Assembly (NCBI RefSeq): GCF_029892425.1
Contig: NZ_JARXWB010000006.1
Span: 248,001-312,000, forward strand
DNA length: 64,000 nt
Direction of reading: 5' to 3'
DNA from: Bradyrhizobium sp. BR13661
GTDB taxonomy: Bacteria > Pseudomonadota > Alphaproteobacteria > Rhizobiales > Xanthobacteraceae
The stretch's first letter is position 1; every line of letters begins with the position of its first letter. Below, one piece after another: positions 57,603-64,000 of this stretch. The notes beneath the pieces are model-generated. The model saw nothing but the letters and a program-made list of their open reading frames with translations, ran no database searches and was not told where the DNA came from. A program made the translations under genes and the position numbers.

Positions 57603-58604
57603 CTATTCCGCGGCCGCCATGGCCGGTGCCTTACGGCGCGCGGCGTTGAACTTGCCGCAGACCTGCGTGCTCAGGCAGTCGTCGCACTCCCGGGAACGTG
57701 CGGCTTGCTGCAACAGGCGGAAGCGGGCGGGCAGGGCGGCCAGATCGGCGGCGCTTCGCAGGCTGCCGATGTCGATGCCGTAGTCCTGCGTCGTGAAGCT
57801 GCACGGCGAGACCTGGCCCTTCTCATCGATGAACAGAAAGCTCTGTCCAGGATCGCAATCGCTGACCGGCATCCGCTGGCCCAGCGTGCTCGCACGGATC
57901 CGCGCCAGATAGTGCTCGCCGCCGATCAGCATGACCGCGCGTGAAGCGAGGTTTTGGCGAATTGCCGGCAGAGCCCGTTCCAGCGCATCGACATCTGCGC
58001 CGGTGAGACGGTGCTGCGGATAAAACTCCGGCCGGTCGCGGCCACCGAGCTGATTGTAGGTGATCTCGACGATGCCCCAGTCGGCAAGCTCATCGCACAG
58101 CGTGGCGAATTCGCCGACATTCTGGTGCATGAGCACGACGTTGGCGCGCAGCTTCAGTCTCGAACCGTGCACGCGCGCCTCACGCGCCAGCTGAGGCACC
58201 CAGCGGCGCAGCTTCTCGAAACCGCCCGCCCAGCCTCGCGAGGGGTCATGGAAGGCGGCAAAACCGTCCACGCTGATGGTCAGCTCCTTGTAGGTCTCGC
58301 AAAGATGCTGGCGCAGCGCCAGGCTGCCGACCGTGGTGCCGTTGGTCGTCGCGCTGACCTCGAGGCCAAGCCCGCGCACGGCGTGGGTCAAAGCCTGCAG
58401 GGGCTGCCAGCGCAGCGGCTCGCCGCCGAGCCAGCTCAGAAGAACGCCGTCTCCGGTTTGCGCCTGATGCTCGGCCAGCACCGTGGCGAAGCGGAGGATC
58501 TCGGCGGGCGCAGCCTGGCTGCGCGGAAAGCCGAGACGCTTGTCATAGGCGCAGAATCCGCAGGCAAGGTTGCAACTGTTCACGACACGCCAGACGACGA
58601 TCAT
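57603..58604 (-). CDS. Radical SAM protein with SPASM-like cysteine tail
   Basis: 333 residues. VNSCNLACGFCAYDKR at about 8-23 gives CxxxCxxC, the [4Fe-4S]-SAM site. LSWLGGEPLRWQPLQAL at about 58 is the GGEP motif, and LTISVDGFAAFHD with ITYNQLGG continues the partial TIM barrel. The C-terminus has SPCSF and then CDDCLSTQVCGKF, a cysteine set like the auxiliary-cluster (SPASM/twitch) domains of peptide- and protein-modifying radical SAM enzymes. No dedicated precursor peptide is seen next to it. It is divergent from the Nudix-like gene and upstream of the membrane and Sel1 genes. Confidence 0.9.
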   Translation of the reverse strand: MIVVWRVVNSCNLACGFCAYDKRLGFPRSQAAPAEILRFATVLAEHQAQTGDGVLLSWLGGEPLRWQPLQALTHAVRGLGLEVSATTNGTTVGSLALRQHLCETYKELTISVDGFAAFHDPSRGWAGGFEKLRRWVPQLAREARVHGSRLKLRANVVLMHQNVGEFATLCDELADWGIVEITYNQLGGRDRPEFYPQHRLTGADVDALERALPAIRQNLASRAVMLIGGEHYLARIRASTLGQRMPVSDCDPGQSFLFIDEKGQVSPCSFTTQDYGIDIGSLRSAADLAALPARFRLLQQAARSRECDDCLSTQVCGKFNAARRKAPAMAAAE

Positions 58605-58682
58605 GTTGGCCTCTCTCTTTACGTCAGTGTCTCAAACGATGATTGCCATCGCCTTGACGAAGCCTGGGCCCGTCGCCCATGT

Positions 58683-58704
58683 ATTGCAACTTGTTATTTG
58701 CAAT
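58683..58704. promoter_or_regulatory. Inverted repeat in the radical SAM / Nudix divergent promoter
   Basis: ATTGCAA (58683-58689) and TTGCAAT (58698-58704) are exact reverse complements 8 bases apart, so their centres are about 1.5 helical turns apart. The repeat is in an AT-rich patch of a GC-rich region, 29 bases before the Nudix-like gene and 79 bases before the radical SAM start. If the Nudix-like protein is a NrtR-type regulator, this is its likely site. Confidence 0.5.
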
Positions 58705-58732
58705 TTGCTATTCGCGCGAGCTAGGATGCCCT

Positions 58733-59398
58733 ATGGCCGCCGAACTGATCCGCCCCATTCTCACCGTCGATGTCGTGCTGCTGACCCTGCACGATGACCG
58801 CATCCATGTCGTGCTCCAGGCGCGCGAAAAGGCCCCGCACGCCGGACAGCTCGCGCTGGTCGGCGGCTACGTTCATCCCGAGGAGGACGTGTCGACTCAT
58901 GCCGCGGCAGTCCGCGTGCTGCGCGACAAGGCCGGGCTTTCCGTGCGCGTGCTCGAGCAATTGATGACGTTTTCGGGCGGGAAGCGCGATCCGCGCGGCT
59001 GGTCGGCGTCGATCGCTTATTACGCGCTGCTGCCGCGCGCGGATTTCGCCGCGCGGGGCGATGCGTCGCTGAAAATGCTGCCGGTTGCTGAGGCGAGGGG
59101 GCTTCCGTTCGACCATGACGCCATCGTCGCCGGCGCGCTGGAGCGCTGCCGGCGCCGTGCAGCCTATTCGTCGCTGCCGGCCTTCCTGCTTCCGGTGGAA
59201 TTCACGCTGCCGGAGCTGCGGCGCGCCTATGAGGCCGCGCTCGGCCGCTCGCTCAACGACAGCGCCTTTCGCCGCAAGGTTGACGAGCTCCGGATGATCG
59301 AGCCCGTGACCGGTTCCGTCAGCAAAGCGACGGCGCGGCCAGCGCAATTGTTTCGTTTGGCCAAGTCCGGCGTTGTCGAATTCGACCGCACCGTGTAG
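58733..59398 (+). CDS. NrtR-like protein: Nudix domain plus winged helix
   Basis: 221 residues from ATG 58733 (AGGA upstream). Residues 1-140 form a Nudix fold (TVDVVLLTLHDDRIHVVLQA). The Nudix box, GGYVHPEEDVST...RVLRDKAGL, has lost the REx2EE glutamates that bind Mg2+ (RVLRDK instead), so hydrolysis is unlikely. Residues about 155-220 look like a winged helix (FTLPELRRAYEAALGR, NDSAFRRKVDELRM). This is the plan of NrtR regulators, which sense ADP-ribose or a similar nucleotide. It is divergent from the radical SAM gene with a palindrome between them. Confidence 0.85.
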   Translation: MAAELIRPILTVDVVLLTLHDDRIHVVLQAREKAPHAGQLALVGGYVHPEEDVSTHAAAVRVLRDKAGLSVRVLEQLMTFSGGKRDPRGWSASIAYYALLPRADFAARGDASLKMLPVAEARGLPFDHDAIVAGALERCRRRAAYSSLPAFLLPVEFTLPELRRAYEAALGRSLNDSAFRRKVDELRMIEPVTGSVSKATARPAQLFRLAKSGVVEFDRTV

Positions 59399-59445
59399 CG
59401 GTGATCGCCTCGCGCGCCGTTCGCGCCATTTTCGGGAAAGTTCCG

Positions 59446-59868
59446 ATGTCCGTTCAAATGGTTTTGCTGCCGGTCTTCGCGCAGATTGGGCTCACCTTCG
59501 CGCTGCTGATCGGCATGGTGTTTGGGCGCCGCAATGCGCTGGTTTCTGGCGAGACAAAGATCCGCGACATCGCTCTGGGTGAGCCCAACTGGCCCAAGGG
59601 CGCCACGCAAATCGCCAATTGCTACCGCAACCAGTTCGAGCTGCCAGTGCTGTTCTACGCCCTGATCGCGCTGGCGCTGCCGCTGCGGCACGCCGATCTC
59701 TTCATCGTGCTGATGTCCTGGGTGTTCGTGGTGACACGCTTTGCCCATGCCGGCGTGTTCGTCACCACGAACGATCTTGGCCGGCGCTCGACGGTCTGGC
59801 TCGCCGGCGTCCTCGTGCTGCTGGCGATGTGGATCTACTTCGCCCTGAAAATCCTGTTGCTGATCTAG
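59446..59868 (+). CDS. MAPEG-family membrane protein
   Basis: 140 residues from ATG 59446 (GGGAAAG upstream); GTG 59401 is an alternative. Four hydrophobic helices are spaced as in MAPEG proteins: LLPVFAQIGLTFALLIGMVF, ELPVLFYALIALALPL, LFIVLMSWVFVVTRFAH and VWLAGVLVLLAMWIYFALKI. ANCYRNQFELPVLFY contains the Asn/Glu pattern of the family. Eukaryotic members conjugate glutathione or make eicosanoids; bacterial roles are mostly unknown. It precedes rsmB by 35 bases. Confidence 0.88.
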   Translation: MSVQMVLLPVFAQIGLTFALLIGMVFGRRNALVSGETKIRDIALGEPNWPKGATQIANCYRNQFELPVLFYALIALALPLRHADLFIVLMSWVFVVTRFAHAGVFVTTNDLGRRSTVWLAGVLVLLAMWIYFALKILLLI

Positions 59869-59903
59869 GCGCTTGCACGCCAATCCCGATCTGAAAGATT
59901 CAA

Positions 59904-61205
59904 ATGACTCCCGCTGCCCGGCTGTCCGCAGCCATCGAAGTGATCAACACCATCGAGAAGGACCGCGTGCCCGCGGCGAAGGCGCTGAAGGAGTGGGGCA
60001 CCGCGCACCGCTTCGCCGGCTCCGGTGACCGCGCCGCGATTGCCGGCCTGGTCTGGGACGTGCTGCGCCGTTATGCCTCGAGCGCCTTCCTGATGGATTC
60101 CGACACCGCCCGCGCGCGGCTGATCGGCATGCTGCGCCTCGAGCGCAACATGGACATCGCGACCATGGCCGCTCTGTTCGACGGCAGCCGCTTCGCGCCC
60201 GAGCCGCTGACCGAGGCCGAGCAGGCCGCCCTCAGCTCGCGCTCCCTCGAAGGCGCGCCCGCCGCGATTGCCGGCGACTATCCGGAGTGGCTGGATTCTC
60301 ATCTCGCCAAAGTGTTCGGCGAGGACCGCGCCGCGGAGGCGGCGGCGATGGCGAGCCGGGCGCCGCTCGATTTGCGCGTCAACACGCTAAAGTCCAATCG
60401 CGACAAGGTGCTGAAGGCACTTGCTCATCTTCATGCGAAACCGACGCCCTGGTCGCCAAATGGCCTGCGCATCGAGCTTTCGGCCGATGCACGCAACCCC
60501 GGCATCCAGGCCGAAGAGGATTTCATCAAGGGCGGCGTTGAAGTGCAGGATGAGGGATCGCAGCTGGCGGCCCTGTTCACCGCGGCAAAACCCGGCGAGC
60601 AGGTGATCGATCTCTGCGCCGGTGCCGGCGGCAAGACGCTGGCGCTCGCAGCGCTGATGCAGGGCAAGGGCCGGCTCATTGCCACCGACAGCGACAAGCG
60701 CCAGCTCGCGCCGATCCACGAACGCCTGTCGCGCGCGGGCGTCCACAATGCCGACGTCCGCACGCCCAAGGGCGAGGCCGATCCGCTCCAGGACATCAGC
60801 ACGACCGCCGACCTCGTGGTGATCGACGCGCCCTGCACGGGAACCGGAACCTGGCGCCGCAACCCCGATGCCAAATGGCGCATGCGCCCGGGCGCGCTGG
60901 AGATTCGTCTGAAGGACCAGGCCGAGGTGCTCGCGCGCGCGGTTCCGCTGGTGAAGGCCGGCGGCCGCATCGCCTACATCACCTGCTCGGTCCTCCCTGA
61001 GGAGAACGGCGAGCAGGTGGAGGCCTTCGTCGCGAGGCATCCGGAGTTTGCGGTGGTGCCGCCGGAACAGACCGCAAGCGTGCTCTGGGACAAGGCCGAG
61101 GCGTTTGCAGAAGCCGCACTCCGATCGGACGAGGGCTGGCTGATGACCCCGCGCCGCACGGGCACCGACGGGTTCTTCGTCTCGGTTCTGAAGAAGGCGG
61201 GCTGA
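59904..61205 (+). CDS. rsmB: 16S rRNA (cytosine-967-C5) methyltransferase family
   Basis: 433 residues. An N-terminal NusB-like helical domain (about 1-130) precedes the PUA-like and SAM domains. VIDLCAGAGGKTLALAALMQ (about 235) is the SAM loop, IDAPCTGTGTWRRNPDAKWR (about 309) holds one catalytic cysteine and ITCSVLPEENGEQVEAF (about 358) the other, the two-Cys mechanism of m5C RNA methylases. It targets 16S rRNA C967 (E. coli numbering) by family. It lies upstream of guaA, an arrangement I recognise from Bradyrhizobium. Confidence 0.93.
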   Translation: MTPAARLSAAIEVINTIEKDRVPAAKALKEWGTAHRFAGSGDRAAIAGLVWDVLRRYASSAFLMDSDTARARLIGMLRLERNMDIATMAALFDGSRFAPEPLTEAEQAALSSRSLEGAPAAIAGDYPEWLDSHLAKVFGEDRAAEAAAMASRAPLDLRVNTLKSNRDKVLKALAHLHAKPTPWSPNGLRIELSADARNPGIQAEEDFIKGGVEVQDEGSQLAALFTAAKPGEQVIDLCAGAGGKTLALAALMQGKGRLIATDSDKRQLAPIHERLSRAGVHNADVRTPKGEADPLQDISTTADLVVIDAPCTGTGTWRRNPDAKWRMRPGALEIRLKDQAEVLARAVPLVKAGGRIAYITCSVLPEENGEQVEAFVARHPEFAVVPPEQTASVLWDKAEAFAEAALRSDEGWLMTPRRTGTDGFFVSVLKKAG

Positions 61206-61216
61206 TTCCGCTCCGT

Positions 61217-61319
61217 CGTCATTCCGGGGCGCCCGAAGGGCGAGCCCGGAATCCATCGGGCGGCATAATCTGAGGATCAATGGATTCCGGGCTCTCGCTT
61301 CGCGAGCCCCGGAATGACG
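61217..61319. repeat. Palindromic intergenic repeat, CGTCATTCC...GGAATGACG type
   Basis: CGTCATTCCGGGGC and GCCCCGGAATGACG bound the element. GAGCCCGGAATCCATCG and its inverted copy ATGGATTCCGGGCTC form the inner stem. It is the closest copy to 51423-51528 and lies after rsmB, just before the csp terminator. Confidence 0.85.
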
Positions 61320-61330
61320 GCTTGGCCGCA

Positions 61331-61367
61331 AACAAAAACCCCGCGAACCGGATCCCGGTCGCGGGGT
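61331..61367 (-). terminator. Rho-independent terminator of the cold-shock gene
   Basis: On the minus strand a GC stem (CCCCGCGACCGG with CCGGTTCGCGGGG, one bulge) is followed at once by TTTTTGTTT. It lies about 60 bases past the csp stop codon (61427). This is the most classical terminator in the window. Confidence 0.85.
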
Positions 61368-61426
61368 CTTTCGAACTCAACGATCTGCCGGTACGTCCGC
61401 GGTCAGATCGCGAATGTCGGGGTCAA

Positions 61427-61636
61427 CTAGCCGGCGCGGAGGTTGTCGGCCGAGGACTTGCCGCTGCGGCGGTCCGCAACGATGTCGAAGGAGACCTTCT
61501 GGCCCTCGTTGAGGGTCGACAGACCAGCGCGCTCAACGGCGCTGATGTGAACGAAGACGTCCTTTGCGCCGTCATCCGGCTGGATGAAGCCAAAGCCCTT
61601 TTGGTTGTTGAACCACTTCACGGTGCCCATTGCCAT
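61427..61636 (-). CDS. Cold-shock protein (CspA family)
   Basis: 69 residues from ATG 61636 (AGGAA at a good distance; ATG 61642 sits too close to it). [20 protein letters not shown] has the RNP-1 motif KGFGFI and [13 protein letters not shown] the RNP-2 motif VFVHI. It is a single OB-fold that binds single-stranded RNA/DNA and acts as an RNA chaperone. The gene has a recognisable promoter about 160 bases upstream, a leader of about 150 bases of the kind that regulates csp translation, and its own terminator. Confidence 0.96.
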   Translation of the reverse strand: MAMGTVKWFNNQKGFGFIQPDDGAKDVFVHISAVERAGLSTLNEGQKVSFDIVADRRSGKSSADNLRAG

Positions 61637-61794
61637 AGTCATTTCCTTTCAATTGACGATGCACTCAGGGGGACAAATGCGCAGTCTGCGCCCACTGTCC
61701 CGATTGGTCGATTTTGGAGAAATACCTGAAACGTGCTCGCCCATTGGAAATGAGACGGAGCGGCCCAGTCGTTCGGCCAAGGATCGATGTTCAC

Positions 61795-61823
61795 AATCTA
61801 GCGATTTTTTGGGGCAACTTCAA
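61795..61823 (-). promoter_or_regulatory. Sigma-70-type promoter of the cold-shock gene
   Basis: On the minus strand TTGAAG (61818-61823) and TAGATT (61795-61800) are separated by exactly 17 bases. Transcription from near 61788 would give a leader of about 150 bases before the csp ATG, as in known cold-shock genes. The remaining 5' region up to the cupin gene shows nothing else. Confidence 0.55.
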
Positions 61824-61899
61824 GGCGGCACGCGCTCGTGGCGAGCCGGGTAAGATTTGCTATTTTGCGCTGCAAAACGCCTCCTGAACGATAGTTCCA

Positions 61900-62232
61900 T
61901 CAGTCCACGATGAAGAGCGTCGCGCCCACCGCGGTCGACGACCGATGCGCGGCGTCGCCAAAGTCCGAGACCTGGTAGCTCATGCCAGGCGTCAGCTTGA
62001 ACTTGCGCCCATCGCGCAGCTCGCTGTCGAGCTCGCCCTTCAGCACGTAGAGCACGTGGCCCCGGTCGCACCAATGATCGGCGAGATAGCCCGGCGAATA
62101 CTCGACCATCCGCACGCGGAGATCGCCGATGTTGAGCGTGCGCCATTTGGCTTCGCCGGTTTCGCCAGGATGCGTGGTCGCCTCGACCTTGCTCCAGTCG
62201 GTGACGGTGAAGGGCGAGGTGGGGAGCTTCAT
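61900..62232 (-). CDS. Small cupin protein, DHCW type
   Basis: 110 residues. YLADHWCDRGHVLYVLKGEL (about 49-68) has the DHWC block and the downstream Glu of a single cupin metal site; GMSYQVSDFGDAAHRS (about 83) provides the second His. The fold is a small beta barrel; function in this subgroup is unknown. It lies 95 bases after the SnoaL-like gene on the same strand and may be co-transcribed with it. Confidence 0.85.
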   Translation of the reverse strand: MKLPTSPFTVTDWSKVEATTHPGETGEAKWRTLNIGDLRVRMVEYSPGYLADHWCDRGHVLYVLKGELDSELRDGRKFKLTPGMSYQVSDFGDAAHRSSTAVGATLFIVD

Positions 62233-62326
62233 GATGGGAAATCCTATGGCGGAGGCGGCGGAGAGTTGTTAGCGCAAGCTGCCTCTACAGTCTCCGTCAT
62301 TGCAATGACGGAGAAGATAGCAGCCC

Positions 62327-62698
62327 TCAATGCGGCAAATGATTCGCCGAGCCCTGCACGATCAGCCCCGCATCATTCACCCGCAGATATTCGCAGATCC
62401 TCTTACCCCGCTCGTTCTCGTAAAACACCACCACGCTGTCAGGGCTGACGAACAATTCGATCAACGTGAAGTGCAGCTCCGGCAGGAGCCCGAGCGCTTT
62501 GCTCCAATACGCCCGCAAAGCGTCCTTGCCGCGCACGGTGCCGCTGGCGTCGAACCCCATCGCCGGAATGCGGTCCGAGGTCATCACGGTGGCGTCGTCG
62601 TAAAGCGTCAGCACGCGCTCGAGATCGCGCGCGTTCCAGGCCTCGACCCAGGTGCGGCCAAGCGCGGCAAGCGTGGATGGCTGATGAAATTTGGTCAT
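62327..62698 (-). CDS. SnoaL/NTF2-like protein
   Basis: 123 residues. GRTWVEAWNARDLERVLTLY (about 14-33) is the helix that opens the NTF2-like cone, followed by DDATVMTSDRIPAMGF and GKDALRAYWSKALGLLPELHF. This fold serves as small-molecule binding or isomerase/cyclase scaffold; no catalytic dyad is certain. An imperfect palindrome lies about 45-65 bases upstream, within the divergent gap to guaA. Confidence 0.87.
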   Translation of the reverse strand: MTKFHQPSTLAALGRTWVEAWNARDLERVLTLYDDATVMTSDRIPAMGFDASGTVRGKDALRAYWSKALGLLPELHFTLIELFVSPDSVVVFYENERGKRICEYLRVNDAGLIVQGSANHLPH

Positions 62699-62741
62699 GG
62701 CGTTCTCCCTGATCGGCCCCTGTTTGGCAGGCGAGGCATAT

Positions 62742-62762
62742 TAGGTCAATAATACTTACCTA
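62742..62762. promoter_or_regulatory. Imperfect palindrome between SnoaL-like gene and guaA
   Basis: TAGGTCAAT...TTACCTA spans 21 bases with TAGGT/ACCTA arms and internal partial symmetry, in an AT-rich patch 44 bases before the SnoaL-like start. It resembles sites for small winged-helix regulators (HxlR/MarR type) that often control such genes. No regulator gene is adjacent. Confidence 0.35.
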
Positions 62763-62848
62763 TATCCATTTGTCCACGCCCAAAGAAGCATGTGGGCGCG
62801 CGCACTCGCGCGGTTGCGGCGCGGCCCCCCGTCGCGTATTTGCTTGCC

Positions 62849-64000
62849 ATGACAGCAGCACAGAACGACCGCTCAGCGTCGACGCCCTCCGTGGCCTCGG
62901 CGCACGACAAGATTCTCATCGTCGACTTCGGCAGCCAGGTGACGCAGCTGATCGCGCGTCGCGTGCGCGAGGACGGCGTCTATTGCGAGATCGTCCCGTT
63001 CAACAAGGCCGAAGAGGCCTTCAAGGAGATGAAGCCCAAAGCGGTGATCCTCTCCGGAGGGCCGGAGTCGGTCCACGAGGCAGGCTCCCCCCGCGCCCCC
63101 CAGCTGATCTTCGCCTCCGGCGTGCCCGTGATGGGCATCTGCTACGGCCAGATGACCATGGCCGCCCAGCTCGGCGGAGAGGTCGAAGGCGGCCACCACC
63201 GCGAATTCGGCCGCGCCGATGTCGAGGTCAAGGCCGAGAGCAAGCTGTTCGAGGACGTCTGGTCGTCAGGCAGCAAGAACCAGGTCTGGATGAGCCACGG
63301 CGACCGCATCACCAGGATGCCGCCGGGCTTCTCCGTCGCCGGCACCTCCCCGAACGCGCCCTTCGCCATCATCCAGGACGAGACGCGCAAATATTACGGC
63401 CTGATGTTCCACCCCGAAGTGGTGCACACGCCCGATGGCGCCAAGCTGATCCGCAATTTCGTCCGCAAGATCGCCGGTCTCACCGGTGACTGGACCATGC
63501 GCGCCTTCCGCGAGGAGGAGATCGCAAAAATCCGCGCCCAGGTCGGCAAGGGCAAGGTGATCTGCGGTCTCTCCGGTGGCGTCGATTCCGCCGTCGCGGC
63601 CGTGCTGATCCATGAAGCCATCGGCGACCAGCTCACGTGTGTTTTCGTCGATCACGGCATGCTGCGCCTCGACGAGGCCAAGACCGTCGTCGACCTGTTC
63701 CGCCACCACTACAACATCCCGCTCGTGCACGTGGACGCCTCCAAGCAGTTCCTCGGCGAGCTCGAAGGCGTCACCGACCCCGAGACAAAGCGCAAGACCA
63801 TCGGCCGTCTCTTCATCGAGGTGTTCGAGCAGGAAGCCAAGAAGCTCGGCGGCGCCGACTTCCTCGCGCAGGGCACGCTCTATCCTGATGTGATCGAGAG
63901 CGTCTCCTTCACCGGCGGCCCCTCGGTGACGATCAAGTCGCACCACAATGTCGGCGGTCTCCCTGAACGCATGAACATGAAGCTCGTCGAGCCGCTGCGC
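62849..64000 (+). CDS. guaA: GMP synthase (glutamine-hydrolysing), 5' part
   Basis: 384 codons from ATG 62849 to the window edge; the 3' end (the rest of the dimerisation domain) is outside. The class I glutamine amidotransferase comes first: [22 protein letters not shown] with the nucleophile Cys at about residue 97, and [11 protein letters not shown] with the catalytic His. The ATP pyrophosphatase domain follows with [15 protein letters not shown] (P-loop). [15 protein letters not shown] near the end is the start of the dimerisation part. It amidates XMP, made by GuaB, to GMP. About 20 extra N-terminal residues precede the conserved core. Confidence 0.97.
   Translation, partial: MTAAQNDRSASTPSVASAHDKILIVDFGSQVTQLIARRVREDGVYCEIVPFNKAEEAFKEMKPKAVILSGGPESVHEAGSPRAPQLIFASGVPVMGICYGQMTMAAQLGGEVEGGHHREFGRADVEVKAESKLFEDVWSSGSKNQVWMSHGDRITRMPPGFSVAGTSPNAPFAIIQDETRKYYGLMFHPEVVHTPDGAKLIRNFVRKIAGLTGDWTMRAFREEEIAKIRAQVGKGKVICGLSGGVDSAVAAVLIHEAIGDQLTCVFVDHGMLRLDEAKTVVDLFRHHYNIPLVHVDASKQFLGELEGVTDPETKRKTIGRLFIEVFEQEAKKLGGADFLAQGTLYPDVIESVSFTGGPSVTIKSHHNVGGLPERMNMKLVEPLR

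Overview
The window is about 64 kb of high-GC, gene-dense chromosomal DNA from an alphaproteobacterium, most probably Bradyrhizobium or a close relative. I infer this from the many acyl-CoA enzymes, a glutaminase fused to STAS and cyclic-nucleotide domains, the arrangement of guaB, rsmB and guaA, and several families of short palindromic intergenic repeats (type CGTCATTCC...GGAATGACG, and a 46-bp GCATGATC...GATCATGC element) that I recognise from Bradyrhizobium. I see no rRNA or tRNA genes, CRISPR arrays, transposases, phage genes or integrases. The region reads as vertical core and accessory chromosome, not an island.

Layout. 1-4902: acyl-CoA module (end of an SCP-x-like thiolase, CaiB CoA-transferase, second thiolase, DUF35 Zn-ribbon partner), then an AhpD-like protein and a MazG-like pyrophosphatase. 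4907-9683: GlsA-STAS-cNMP fusion, a biotin-carrier gene with a one-base frameshift, a divergent IclR regulator and an acyl-CoA carboxyltransferase. 9881-15026: FAD-linked 2-hydroxyacid dehydrogenase, an exported unknown, and a three-gene TadG/TadE cluster. 15045-20777: patatin-like hydrolase, acetoacetate decarboxylase, CorA/ZntB transporter, an OprB-type porin with a large internal deletion, and an MFS carrier. 20890-24361: thiolase, enoyl-CoA hydratase, thioesterase and TetR regulator, with strong palindromes. 24358-34527: LysR plus a valine/isobutyrate degradation operon (mmsA, acyl-CoA dehydrogenase, HIBYL-CoA hydrolase, mmsB) that runs on into an acyl-CoA ligase, MaoC hydratase, SDR and a flavoprotein with a probable CTG start.

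34556-44381: D-threonine-aldolase-like PLP enzyme, ABC-F ATPase, DUF188 protein, hotdog protein, TPR protein, a solitary molybdenum hydroxylase large subunit, Ppx/GppA, RlmE and a 63-residue membrane protein. 44460-49810: an autotransporter with a TIG domain, divergent from a hybrid histidine kinase (with Hpt) and an OmpR-type regulator. 49817-64000: DHA2-type MFS, guaB, zinc-free MDR reductase, small membrane protein, phosphoesterase, a minus-strand trio (radical SAM, membrane protein, Sel1 protein) divergent from a NrtR-like Nudix protein with a degenerate Nudix box, MAPEG protein, rsmB, a cold-shock gene with visible promoter, long leader and terminator, a cupin, a SnoaL-like protein and the first 384 codons of guaA.

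The most noteworthy items are the radical SAM trio with its degenerate-Nudix neighbour and palindrome, the two damaged genes (porin and biotin carrier), an unlisted 33-residue membrane peptide, and a set of exact inverted repeats that look like operators.
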